Below are positions 32,195 through 39,854 of a DNA stretch of 39,854 nt, piece by piece. Source of the stretch: an uncultured Lachnospiraceae bacterium (GTDB taxonomy: Bacteria; Bacillota; Clostridia; Lachnospirales; Lachnospiraceae); the NCBI GenBank assembly GCA_910579425.1, contig CAJTVL010000037.1, forward strand, positions 1-39,854, written 5' to 3'. The position numbers were made by a program, and so were the translations under genes. Below the pieces are notes generated by a model. That model had not been told where the DNA came from and did not search any database. It worked only from the letters and a program-made list of their open reading frames with translations. Each line of letters begins with the position of its first letter. Position 1 is the stretch's first letter.

Positions 32195-34765
32195 CTACTT
32201 TTTTATCACATATTGCCGTACAATCTGCTTTAATAATTCCACATTCACAGGCTTTGCCAGGTGGACGTCCATGCCCGCCCTGAGCGCTTCCTTCTCATCC
32301 TCCGCAAAGGCATTGGCCGTCATGGCTATAATCGGTATCTCTCCCGCATCTTCGCGCTCCAGCGCCCGGATCGCCCTCGTCGCCTCATAGCCGTTCATCA
32401 CCGGCATCTGTACGTCCATCAGGATTGCGTCGAATTCACCTGCCCTACAAGCCGCAAACCGCTCCACGGCCAGCTTTCCGTTTTCCACAATCTCGCAGGA
32501 AGCATTCTCCATAGATAAAATTTCACGCAGAATCTCCGCATTGATTTCGTTATCCTCTGCCGCCAGAAAATTCATCCCTTTCAGGCTGTCCTCCTGCGCC
32601 TTTTCGGCATCCTCATCCGCCTTTCTTGCGTCCTGGATCTTCCTCACCTTTTCCTTCAACACAGATACAAAAAAAGGCTTAAACATCATTCCGGCCTTCT
32701 CTATCTCAGACGCCCGGTCTTCTTCCCCTTCCTCATATTCCTTCAAAAACAGGATCGGCGCCTCAGGCAGGAGAGCTCTGATCCTCCCGGCCGCCTCCAC
32801 AGCATCTATATCAGGTAAATCACAGTCCAAGAGGACAAGCTGGTATCCCTCAGCACCGATGTCAGAAGACTGCAGCAGCCTCAAGGCTTCCCCGATGCTT
32901 TGCACCAGATCTACCGCCACATCCATATCCTCCATAAGCGCCTGTATGCTCTCGCCGCTCTGTCCGCCGCCCAATGCCAGCATCCTGGAAATCCCGCTCT
33001 CCTTCCAGAACTGTCGGTCTGCCTGCCCCTCCGGTATCCGAAATTCCAAATCTACCCGGAAGATACTTCCCTTATCCACCTCGCTGGAAACGTCTATGGT
33101 TCCGCCCATCAGTTCTACGATGTTTTTCGTGATTGCCATTCCCAGCCCGGTTCCCTGCACCTTATTCGTAATACTGTTCTCCGCCCTGGTAAAGGCGTCA
33201 AAGATCCTCTCCAGATATTCCGGCGTCATGCCGTATCCGTCGTCTTCCACCTCAATCCTGATATGCTCAAACTGGCTGGAACGCTGCCCGCGCCCGATAA
33301 TCCGAAACCAGATATTCCCCCCCGCCGGTGTATATTTCACCGCATTGGAAAGAAGATTGATCAGTATTTGATTGATCCTCGTCTCATCCCCCAGAAGATA
33401 TTCATGCCGCACACCCGTCACTGTCACAAAAAACTTCTGCTCCCTGGCTTTTGCCATGGGACGGATGATCGCATCCACAGAAGAGACCAGATCATTTAGG
33501 GTAAATTCCTCCACCGAGAGTACTACCTTGCCGCTCTCGATCTTGGAGACATCCAGAATATCATTGATCAGGCTCAACAGATGCTGTCCGGATGCCATAA
33601 TTTTTTTCGTGTATTCCCTCACCTTATCCGGATTCTGTGCATCCCGCTCCAACAGCATAGTGAAGCCCAGCACTGCATTCATCGGGGTTCGAATGTCATG
33701 GGACATATTGGAAAGAAAGGTAGTCTTGGAATTGCTGGCCGCCTGTGCAGCCTGAAGCGCCTCCGCCAGCTGCCTGTTATAAATCTCCCGCTCGGCCTCC
33801 TGCTCTTTTCTGATCCTGCTCTGCTGTCTCTGATTGAAATAATACAAAAGACAGCACAGGAAAAACGCGGTCAGCATCACGATGACCACGATATAAATAT
33901 TCTGATTCACAGTGGTCCCTTCCTGTTGGATTGCATCAATCGGCACATATCCGATCAGATAGATGCTTCCTCCATTCACGGACCACATATAGTTCAGTGC
34001 CTTTTTCCCCCGAATATCATGATTGAACATGATATTTTTGCCTTCTTTCAGGCAGGTGTTTACCTCAGCCATCAGCTCTTCATCGCGAATATCATTGGCC
34101 CGGTAAAAATCTTCCAGGTTCAGGTGCCCTGCATCCCTCTGTCCCATTCCCTTGGGTTTGAGGACAAGACGCTCTGTCTGCGCATCCATGATATACAGCA
34201 TGGCTTTCTTATTATAAAATCCGGCCGGCAGGGATCTGTCCAGGGAGTCGTAGATATATTCCACATAAAGCATTGCCACTTCCTCCCCGTCCTTTATAAC
34301 AGGACATTTCATAGTGTATGCCCATGTGCCCATATAATTTACATAAGACTGGGAAACTGCCACTCCATCCACCTCCCGGCCAGCGGAAAAGTCCAGCTCC
34401 TCCTGCGTAAATACTTCACCGTTATCGGAAATCCCCTCGTTTTCTCCTGCGCGTATCATCGAGACCTTTACCATTGTCTGGCTGCCGCCATAGGAGCACA
34501 AATGTGCCTCCGGATTCTCTGCAGACGCCAGCTCCTGCGCCATCAGCTTCTGGAATTCCGCCTCTTTGTTCAGAATCGCCTCTATCGTGCTCTTGATCAG
34601 GTTCAAGCTCTCACTCAGATTCTGAATCGCCGAATCAGACATCTCCACGGAAATTTTCCTTGACACGGAAAATACTACCGCCCCCAAAATGCAAAATACC
34701 AAAATAATAGAAATCAGCAGGGAAAATCCTTTATCTATCTTTCTTGTACCCTGTTTCTTTTTCAT
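32195..34765 (-). CDS. Membrane hybrid histidine kinase with Cache-type sensor
   Basis: An 856-residue protein. One helix lies near residues 14-33 and a second near 289-310, with an external Cache-like sensor of about 250 residues between them (MWSVNGGSIYLIGYVPIDAI is typical of its end). A coiled coil leads to HisKA (phospho-His356 in FLSNMSHDIRTPMNA) and HATPase (DDGYGM, GTGLGMAI). Receiver 1 keeps an acceptor (LVLLDCDLPDID) but lacks the usual acidic pair at its start (MLALGGGQSG). Receiver 2 is complete (AAEDNE, Asp784 in LMDVQMPVMNG). No output domain is present, so phosphate probably passes to another protein. It resembles the soluble kinase at 2844-4541 in its C-terminal half. TATAAT at 34823-34828 (complement) may be its -10, but the -35 is poor. 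Confidence 0.93.
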   Translation of the reverse strand: MKKKQGTRKIDKGFSLLISIILVFCILGAVVFSVSRKISVEMSDSAIQNLSESLNLIKSTIEAILNKEAEFQKLMAQELASAENPEAHLCSYGGSQTMVKVSMIRAGENEGISDNGEVFTQEELDFSAGREVDGVAVSQSYVNYMGTWAYTMKCPVIKDGEEVAMLYVEYIYDSLDRSLPAGFYNKKAMLYIMDAQTERLVLKPKGMGQRDAGHLNLEDFYRANDIRDEELMAEVNTCLKEGKNIMFNHDIRGKKALNYMWSVNGGSIYLIGYVPIDAIQQEGTTVNQNIYIVVIVMLTAFFLCCLLYYFNQRQQSRIRKEQEAEREIYNRQLAEALQAAQAASNSKTTFLSNMSHDIRTPMNAVLGFTMLLERDAQNPDKVREYTKKIMASGQHLLSLINDILDVSKIESGKVVLSVEEFTLNDLVSSVDAIIRPMAKAREQKFFVTVTGVRHEYLLGDETRINQILINLLSNAVKYTPAGGNIWFRIIGRGQRSSQFEHIRIEVEDDGYGMTPEYLERIFDAFTRAENSITNKVQGTGLGMAITKNIVELMGGTIDVSSEVDKGSIFRVDLEFRIPEGQADRQFWKESGISRMLALGGGQSGESIQALMEDMDVAVDLVQSIGEALRLLQSSDIGAEGYQLVLLDCDLPDIDAVEAAGRIRALLPEAPILFLKEYEEGEEDRASEIEKAGMMFKPFFVSVLKEKVRKIQDARKADEDAEKAQEDSLKGMNFLAAEDNEINAEILREILSMENASCEIVENGKLAVERFAACRAGEFDAILMDVQMPVMNGYEATRAIRALEREDAGEIPIIAMTANAFAEDEKEALRAGMDVHLAKPVNVELLKQIVRQYVIKK

Positions 34766-34991
34766 TGCCTTTCCCCATTTATACCCATGGTTTCCGTAAA
34801 GTTCATCCTATCAATCTATGGCATTATATTATCATGAATTTCCGTAGGAAACAAGCGTAAACCCCGGCGGCTTTACGGTGCTGTAATATTCTATTCCTTT
34901 CTGGCGAATTTGCTCCTGTGTTTCACTCCTGCCCTTATGTTCATCCAAATCCCGGCAATTTCGGCACCTCTTTATGACATTTTACGGCATG

Positions 34992-36692
34992 CTATGGCAT
35001 TTCCCGATAAATCCTCTTTACCGTTTCAAAAGACAGCTTCGGCCTGCGGTATTCATCCACAATCCCCTTGTTATTCATGGTTCTGGGACGGGTGGAAAAC
35101 CAACTGTCGCATACCCTGCAGTCACAGAACTGCCAGAGATAGACACCGCTTGTCCCCTCGCGGGAGAGAATCGCCGTTAATTGCTTTTCAATGGCCTGGG
35201 CCTGATATTCCTCCGACCATTTCACCTTCTCCGGCGTCCGGTATCCATAAATCGCGCCAGCCCCTACCTCTGTGATCAGGAAGGGTTTGCCTGCCCCTTC
35301 CGTGCATTCCTGAATCCAGTCATACATATCCGCCAGAAACTCGTCCGCCGGTGTATCGTGATACCACAGAGGATAAATATTGTAGGATACCACGTCCACC
35401 AGCCCAAAGCACAGATCCCTTTTAAACTGGCAGCTTGCAAAGGAGCGGGGCCTGGTTTTGTCCAAGCTCCGGATCAGGGAAAGCTGTGCCTCATAACAGC
35501 TTTTTCCGTACTCCGTATGGCTGGCGCATTCATTCAGGATTCCCCAGATATAGATACTGGGATGGTTGTAATGGGCCTGAATCATTTCTCTGATGCAGTC
35601 CTCGCACTGCCGCTCGAAATTGGGATTGCGCATAGCTTCTTCGGACAGGCCTCTGGCATGACTCTCCTCCCATACCAGCATTCCCGTCTCGTCGCACAGG
35701 TCAAGAAAAATCTCATCATTGGGATAGTGGGAGGTGCGCACGGAGTTTGCCCCCAGCTCCCGCATCTGCAGAAGATCCTGCCACATGGCCTGAGGAGGGA
35801 GGGCACAGCCAAACTGGGGATGATCCTCATGTCTGCAGAAGCCTTTGATCCTGAGCTTTTGGCCGTTCATCAGGATGTCCTTCCCTTCCACCCTCACCTC
35901 TCTGAAGCCGAATCGGTCAATCAAATCGTCTTCCGCCTTGCCGCTTTCATCCTCAAGCAGGGCCGTTGCCGTATAAAGCCACGGCGTATCCGGATTCCAT
36001 TCCTTTACATTGGGGCAGACAATCTCCGCCCGGATTTTCTGTGTCCCGCCTCCGGTCAAAGATACCCCACAGCCTGCGCCTATCGGCTCCGGCGTCATGC
36101 TTTGTGAATCCGCCCCGCGCAGCATAAAGCAAAGCTTTCCCGTAAAGGGCTGTTCTGTGAGATTCTCAACCTCCGCCTCCAGCAGTGCGGACCATCCTTT
36201 TTCCGTCTTCCTTGGCGTCACATGAAGGCTGGTAATATAGGCCCTCCCCAGCTCCTCCAAGGCGGCTCCCCTGGTAATTCCGCCGTAGGACTGATAATCA
36301 TTTTCTACATGGAGAGCCGACTGGGGACCAAAGGAATTGTCCACAATCACCTTAAGCCTGTGTTCCTTCTCCGGCACGTCCTTAATCACCGTCGAAAAAG
36401 GGGTATAGGCATTATAGTGGAAGGCAATCTCTTCCCCGTCCAGGTACACCTGTGCCGTGTGGCTGACCCCCTTGAATTCCAGGCGCAGATTTCCTCCGGC
36501 ATAAAATGTCCTCTCATAGCACGCCCTGCCCCGGTAGATACGCGTCTCAGGGTCATTCTGCCAGCACCCCGGCACTGCCATCTTCTTTTTTACCGGCTCC
36601 GCGCCATCCCTTGGCAAAGTGGAAAAATCCCAGAGACAGTAAGAAAGCTCCGTCTGCTTCCTGACCCGGTGAGTCTCAAACATTCGTAACAT
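34992..36692 (-). CDS. GH2 glycosidase, probable beta-glucuronidase
   Basis: The 566-residue enzyme has the GH2 layout: sugar-binding jelly roll (RGRACYERTFYAGG, LRLEFKGVSHTAQVYLDG), immunoglobulin-like domain, then a TIM barrel starting at RIKGFCRHEDHPQFG. The acid/base is Glu388 in WGILNECASH and the nucleophile Glu475 in FLITEVGAGAIYGYR. MNNKGI supplies Asn540 and Lys542, the NxK motif that in beta-glucuronidases grips the substrate's carboxylate. So a glucuronide or galacturonide substrate is likely. There is no signal peptide. The start follows AGGAGG by ten bases. It lies upstream of the hybrid kinase gene (226-bp gap) and probably serves the same oligosaccharide pathway; host or drug glucuronides are also possible substrates. 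Confidence 0.88.
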   Translation of the reverse strand: MLRMFETHRVRKQTELSYCLWDFSTLPRDGAEPVKKKMAVPGCWQNDPETRIYRGRACYERTFYAGGNLRLEFKGVSHTAQVYLDGEEIAFHYNAYTPFSTVIKDVPEKEHRLKVIVDNSFGPQSALHVENDYQSYGGITRGAALEELGRAYITSLHVTPRKTEKGWSALLEAEVENLTEQPFTGKLCFMLRGADSQSMTPEPIGAGCGVSLTGGGTQKIRAEIVCPNVKEWNPDTPWLYTATALLEDESGKAEDDLIDRFGFREVRVEGKDILMNGQKLRIKGFCRHEDHPQFGCALPPQAMWQDLLQMRELGANSVRTSHYPNDEIFLDLCDETGMLVWEESHARGLSEEAMRNPNFERQCEDCIREMIQAHYNHPSIYIWGILNECASHTEYGKSCYEAQLSLIRSLDKTRPRSFASCQFKRDLCFGLVDVVSYNIYPLWYHDTPADEFLADMYDWIQECTEGAGKPFLITEVGAGAIYGYRTPEKVKWSEEYQAQAIEKQLTAILSREGTSGVYLWQFCDCRVCDSWFSTRPRTMNNKGIVDEYRRPKLSFETVKRIYREMP

Positions 36693-36733
36693 AATATGAA
36701 ATCCTCCTTCGCTTATGTGGTTTTCATTTTAAT

Positions 36734-36765
36734 CGAGTAGGGGGAACGTTTTTCTCCACTACTCG
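36734..36765. repeat. Inverted repeat upstream of the GH2 gene
   Basis: CGAGTAG (36734-36740) and CTACTCG (36759-36765) with partly paired interior (GGA/TCC). It lies about 42-73 bp upstream of the GH2 start. No T-run follows, so an operator or mRNA leader structure is likelier than a terminator. Confidence 0.5.
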
Positions 36766-36826
36766 CCGCGCGGCCCGCATGCTGTGTCAGCAGCAAATTT
36801 CCTTATGTAGACCTGCGCATCATAAG

Positions 36827-36852
36827 AAAGAGAGCTGTACACAACTCTCTTT
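36827..36852 (-). terminator. Probable terminator after the Rpn-type gene
   Basis: AAAGAGAG and CTCTCTTT (8 bp, 36827-36834 and 36845-36852) enclose a 10-base loop, 43 bp beyond the stop. Reading leftward the tail is weak (CTTATG); the T/A-rich side faces right, so its strength is doubtful. Confidence 0.45.
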
Positions 36853-36895
36853 TAAAAAATCTTTTTCATTTGATCCGGTGACTTTCCCATGCATG

Positions 36896-37915
36896 CTATT
36901 CCTTTTGTATGGAAAACTCCTCCATCAATATACGACGGTATTCCTTATCCTCCGCAACACGCTTTACATCCTCTGTCCTGCCAAGGGCAAACAGCTTTTG
37001 AATCAGCTTCGCAAACAGTTCCTCCCCCTGCTGCATTCCCTGCTGCATTCCCTTTTCCATTCCCTTTTCCATTCCACGCTGAATCGCCAGTTCCTCAATA
37101 GCGTCACTCAAATTACACATTTTGCCCACCTCGCTCTCAAATTCCTCAGTCATTGCTATTTTAAAATCCCTGTCCAGCCTTTTCTTTTTCTCTTCGGGTG
37201 GTACGGATGACGAAAACAGAAGATTTAGCAAATTCAGAATTTCCTTCTCGCATTTTTCGTCCGTATCTCCCAGATTGAGGATCACTACTTCCATTAAGTC
37301 ATAGCTGCCCTGTTTGACATCGGAATTTCCATAAACCCTCTCTTTCACCGTATGATACCTGGAGATCCCGTTTTGCCGCTTTTTTGCGGGATCGGGGCAA
37401 ATCCAAATGGAGTAAACCTTTCGCAGCTTTTCATAATGTTCTTTGGTAAATACCGTACCGTATTGCTCCGAGATCATCCTTGCACAATAGTAAAAACCTC
37501 TCGCAACCAGCGGATACCCGGGACTGTCATCCAGTTGAATCTCCAGATTTATTATAAGCTGCAGGGGCTCATAACCTCCCGGTACGCACGCTTCGAGGCG
37601 GATGTCATAATACACGGTCTGTTCCTTGATGGAGTTGGCCTGGGTGTTGAGTCCGTCTATCCTCTGGTCTCCGTCAAGCCTTTCCTCTCTGTCGGGCTGA
37701 TCCTGATGCACCGCCCTCTGGGATATTTCCGCTTTCCCCTTAAGGCAATGATCCATAATAAACGCAATACTGTACTGCGAAAACTCCTTCGTGCAGGATT
37801 TTAAAATCCACGCAATAATGGACTTATAAGACAAAAGCTTCTTCGCGCATTCGTCATATTTAGCTTTGTCCAAGGCCAGATCAATCGTTTGTGCTATGTC
37901 AGTCTGTCTCACCAC
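36896..37915 (-). CDS. Rpn-family (PD-(D/E)XK) putative nuclease
   Basis: A 339-residue protein of the recombination-promoting nuclease / transposase-like group. Conserved pieces are the N-terminal SIIAWILKSCTKEF, YYDIRLEACV and LIINLEIQLDDSPGYPLVARGFYY, which supply the Asp and the E.Q of the nuclease fold, then YSIWICPDPAK and VILNLGD. The C-terminal tail has RGMEKGMEKGMQQGMQQGEE, the Gly/Met repeat usual in this family. The start is GTG at 37915, with GGAGG nine bases upstream. A strong promoter (37961-37989) and a perfect dyad (37992-38013) precede it. Rpn proteins are often present in many copies; they have been linked to RecA-independent DNA transfer and phage defence. Confidence 0.88.
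   Translation of the reverse strand: MVRQTDIAQTIDLALDKAKYDECAKKLLSYKSIIAWILKSCTKEFSQYSIAFIMDHCLKGKAEISQRAVHQDQPDREERLDGDQRIDGLNTQANSIKEQTVYYDIRLEACVPGGYEPLQLIINLEIQLDDSPGYPLVARGFYYCARMISEQYGTVFTKEHYEKLRKVYSIWICPDPAKKRQNGISRYHTVKERVYGNSDVKQGSYDLMEVVILNLGDTDEKCEKEILNLLNLLFSSSVPPEEKKKRLDRDFKIAMTEEFESEVGKMCNLSDAIEELAIQRGMEKGMEKGMQQGMQQGEELFAKLIQKLFALGRTEDVKRVAEDKEYRRILMEEFSIQKE
37028..37075. repeat. Four 12-bp tandem repeats inside the Rpn-type gene
   Basis: CTGCTGCATTCC occurs twice (37028-37051) and CTTTTCCATTCC twice (37052-37075). They encode GMQQ and GMEK units. Copy number could vary by slippage without breaking the frame. Confidence 0.9.
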
Positions 37916-37960
37916 CGCCTGCCGCCTCCGTGTAAAACAACGTTCCTTTGTAGTATCCTA

Positions 37961-37989
37961 ATTTTATCACAAAGGGTGGTTTCTGTCAA
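37961..37989 (-). promoter_or_regulatory. Strong promoter of the Rpn-type gene
   Basis: TTGACA (complement of 37984-37989), 17-bp spacer, TAAAAT (complement of 37961-37966), 46 bp before the GTG start. Confidence 0.78.
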
Positions 37990-37991
37990 TG

Positions 37992-38013
37992 AATCGAATT
38001 AAATAATTCGATT
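37992..38013. promoter_or_regulatory. Perfect 22-bp dyad, possible operator
   Basis: AATCGAATTA and TAATTCGATT (10-bp arms, AA spacer) end two bases upstream of the -35 of the Rpn-type gene and begin 12 bp after the AraC-type gene. The A+T-rich arms and place suit a dimeric regulator. As a terminator for the AraC gene it would lack a T-run. Confidence 0.65.
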
Positions 38014-38024
38014 TATTGTCTCAT

Positions 38025-39551
38025 TTAGTCTCTTTCCCTCCACACCTGCAATGCCCTTTCCATCCGCCCAATCTCCTGGGCAATCACTTCCACCGGCCCG
38101 CCAAAGTCTCCAAGGGCTGTGGCTTCCCCGGCCGCCTGTGTATACACTGCCTTAAGAAGCTCCCCGATTTGCTCCGCGTCACTTTTTCTTTCGGCCTGCT
38201 GTGCCAGAACTATGGCCGTACCCAGCTTCTCACAAATACCGTCAAATACAGATTTTTGGTTTTCGTCCAGGTGATCACCCAGCTTCTGAATCTCCCCTTT
38301 CAGATAAAAGAACAGGATATTTCCCTGGAAGGCCAAATCGTTAAAGCGTTTCTCTTCTGTCCGCTCCAAAGGCTGCCCCTGTCCCGGCTCCCTGCTTTCC
38401 CCGAAAATATCCTCCGACAATCCCTGAAAAAAGGAAAACGCCTCTCTGAGCCCTTCTCTGAAATCCGAAATCCCCCCAAAACGCAGTTTATGGGAAGGCG
38501 CCCTCAGCAAATCCACATCGGCTGCAAAGGCGATAATGTCCGCACGGAACATCCAATCCTCCAGAAGCCCCGCTTCCATCTCTTCAACAGGCGTTTTTGA
38601 AATTTCTCCCACGATTGTAAGAAGCTCATCCCCAAGCCATGAATAAGGAAGAGTATCATCCTCCAGGAGCCTTTTTGCGGCACTCTCTCCCAGCCAGATG
38701 GCATTTTGCAGCTTTTCTGCGGCGTTTTCCCTCATATCCTGAAAAATCAATGCTGACAGTTCACCCAAAAAATCGGCTATCTTCCCGGCTTTCATCCGGG
38801 CATTTTGAGCCAGATCCTCATATTTCCTGCACAAAGGCTCGAACAAAGCACGATGCTGCGGTTTTGCCCTGGCAATGGTCAGCCTGACCTGAAAATCCGT
38901 GATACTGGTCCAAAAGGCAGCATCCTCGATGGCTTTGATAAGCAAAAAACGGGCGGAAATCTGATCAGGGCACCTGGCAATATTGGTAATGCCCTCTAAG
39001 CTGCCGGAAAGCCCCCCGGCCATCTGATCTGCCCTGGCTGCAAGAAGCTGAAAAAACTCTCCGAAAAATGCAGCCGCCTCCTTCTGCTTTTCCCCGATCT
39101 TTCTGGTAAACCCTGCCGCCTGTCTGAGCTCCACAATCAGACTGTTCAGTTCCCGGATGATCTCATCCGTAGTTTTGGAATACAACATAACGCACCTCTC
39201 CTTTTCTGTCTCGGGGGTTCCAATGGAAGCATGGTATTTCCGATACTCTTTTGGCGTCACACCTACATAAGCCTTAAAGCTGCGGCTAAAGCCTTCATGG
39301 GAGTCATACCCATACTTAAGAGCAATCTCCAGAATAGATAAATCCGTACTCGCAAGCTCCTTTGCCGCCAGGAATATTCTGCGTCTTGCCACATAGCGCA
39401 TAACGCTCTCCCCTACCGCCTCCCGGAAGAGGCGCTGATAGTGATACCTGGAAAAATGCAGGCTCCCTGCAAGACTTTCCACTGTCAGCTTTTCCTGGAT
39501 CTTTTCCTCGATCACGGCAAGGGATTTCAATATCGGTTCCTGTCTGTTCAT
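38025..39551 (-). CDS. AraC-family regulator with long helical C-terminal region
   Basis: The 508-residue product has its DNA-binding domain at the N-terminus: LTVESLAGSLHFSRYHYQRLFR, split as two helix-turn-helix motifs with LSILEIALKYGYDSHEGFSR and FKAYVGVTPKEYRKY. In most AraC proteins this domain is at the C-terminus or paired with a GyrI-like domain. Here about 390 further residues are helical and acidic, and match nothing I recognise; they may bind a ligand or oligomerise. The start at 39551 follows AGGAGG at normal spacing; an ORF extension to 39599 has no ribosome binding site. It is downstream of a group II intron end and upstream of the Rpn-type gene. Confidence 0.87.
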   Translation of the reverse strand: MNRQEPILKSLAVIEEKIQEKLTVESLAGSLHFSRYHYQRLFREAVGESVMRYVARRRIFLAAKELASTDLSILEIALKYGYDSHEGFSRSFKAYVGVTPKEYRKYHASIGTPETEKERCVMLYSKTTDEIIRELNSLIVELRQAAGFTRKIGEKQKEAAAFFGEFFQLLAARADQMAGGLSGSLEGITNIARCPDQISARFLLIKAIEDAAFWTSITDFQVRLTIARAKPQHRALFEPLCRKYEDLAQNARMKAGKIADFLGELSALIFQDMRENAAEKLQNAIWLGESAAKRLLEDDTLPYSWLGDELLTIVGEISKTPVEEMEAGLLEDWMFRADIIAFAADVDLLRAPSHKLRFGGISDFREGLREAFSFFQGLSEDIFGESREPGQGQPLERTEEKRFNDLAFQGNILFFYLKGEIQKLGDHLDENQKSVFDGICEKLGTAIVLAQQAERKSDAEQIGELLKAVYTQAAGEATALGDFGGPVEVIAQEIGRMERALQVWRERD

Positions 39552-39800
39552 TGTTATACCTCCTGCATACCGCAAGCTGTGGCTGCGATATTGCCGCACT
39601 TAGAGCGTTTGGAAACTACCTCCAAGCTTTCCCCTTCTTTTTTGTAAAGCACCGCCCAAGCCCTGTCTTTGGCAATGCTTCTGTGATATTAACACCATAC
39701 AACAGATTCGGAACCTTTTCTTGACCAAAAGTGCTGTTCTTCCCAGGGCATCCAAACTTCCGTACCTAAATCCGGCCACAGGCACAGTTTTCTGTGAGGA
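39552..39800 (-). other. Exon-side flank of the group II intron, no clear gene
   Basis: These 249 bp lie between the intron's 3' end and the AraC-type gene. Short open stretches exist in all leftward frames (for example 36 codons from 39799), but none has a start or a familiar sequence. It may be the decayed 3' part of a gene interrupted by the intron. I see no convincing promoter for the AraC gene here. Confidence 0.4.
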
Positions 39801-39854
39801 ATCGGGTAGGAGGCTACCCATTAATTGAGTAGCCGACCTCCCACACCACTGTAC
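39801..39854 (-). mobile_element. 3' end of a group II intron (domain VI and end of domain V)
   Basis: Reading leftward, GTACAGTGGT matches the 3' strand of domain V (ACGTACGGTTC-like). It is followed by a domain VI hairpin: outer GGGAGG pairs with CCT-A-CCC, leaving one unpaired A (complement of 39807); inner GGCTACTC pairs with GGGTAGCC around an AATTAAT loop. The bulged A is the branch point, seven bases from the 3' end at 39801 (...CCCGAT). The rest of the intron, probably with its reverse transcriptase gene, lies beyond the window. Confidence 0.82.

Noticed and set aside
33581..34663. 360-codon rightward ORF
   Set aside because: It is antisense to the Cache-type hybrid kinase and has a His/Ile-rich composition typical of a shadow frame.
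39600..39821. 73-codon leftward ORF at the right edge
   Set aside because: Its first codons lie inside the group II intron's domain VI and it crosses the splice junction.

Overview
The window looks like chromosomal DNA of a spore-forming, gut-associated Clostridia, most likely Lachnospiraceae. The clues are an alpha/beta-type small acid-soluble spore protein at the left edge, a PdaB-like deacetylase behind a sigma-E-like promoter, a bile salt hydrolase, a GUS-type beta-glucuronidase, Lpl/Yes-type sugar import genes, strong AGGAGG ribosome binding sites and middling base composition. No species was identified; the assignment rests on gene content only.

Left part (1-7.4 kb). A leftward group encodes a DJ-1/PfpI protein, a CBS-pair protein, a GreA-type factor and the spore protein. 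Divergent from it are a CYTH-domain protein, then a soluble hybrid histidine kinase whose 3' end overlaps an HD-GYP-like protein by 20 bp, then a bile salt hydrolase. The kinase has no sensor domain and its first receiver has lost the phospho-acceptor Asp, so kinase and HD protein probably work as a unit whose input is unknown.

Middle part (7.5-18.1 kb). thiT lies under a TPP riboswitch whose leader also carries an anti-Shine-Dalgarno element. Its promoter is divergent from that of a tRNA-Val, and four 15-bp palindromic repeats lie between them. Then come a decayed Uma2-type gene, an MFS exporter, a bifunctional fucokinase/GDP-fucose pyrophosphorylase, a nitrilase-family hydrolase, ptsI behind a LicT/BglG-type antitermination leader, and the PdaB-like deacetylase.

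Right part (18.2-36.7 kb). This is a leftward carbohydrate-use locus. One operon (30.5 to 18.3 kb), driven by a good sigma-A promoter, encodes a binding lipoprotein, two permeases (no ATPase), a YesM-type kinase, a YesN-type regulator, two tandem paralogous (alpha/alpha)-barrel-like proteins of no family I recognise, and a parallel beta-helix protein. Upstream lie a second binding lipoprotein beside a Cache-type hybrid kinase, and a GH2 enzyme with both catalytic Glu residues and the NxK motif of beta-glucuronidases. The enzymes have no signal peptides, so an imported, probably uronate-containing oligosaccharide would be degraded in the cytoplasm.

Right edge (36.8-39.9 kb). An Rpn-type nuclease gene sits behind a strong promoter with a perfect 22-bp dyad. 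An AraC-type regulator with an unusual long helical C-terminus follows. The last 54 bases are the 3' end of a leftward group II intron (domain VI with its bulged A and the end of domain V); the rest of the intron lies beyond the window.

The most promising candidates for something undescribed are the unassigned enzyme pair with its beta-helix partner, the sensorless kinase/HD-GYP-like pair, and the binding protein paired with a hybrid kinase.
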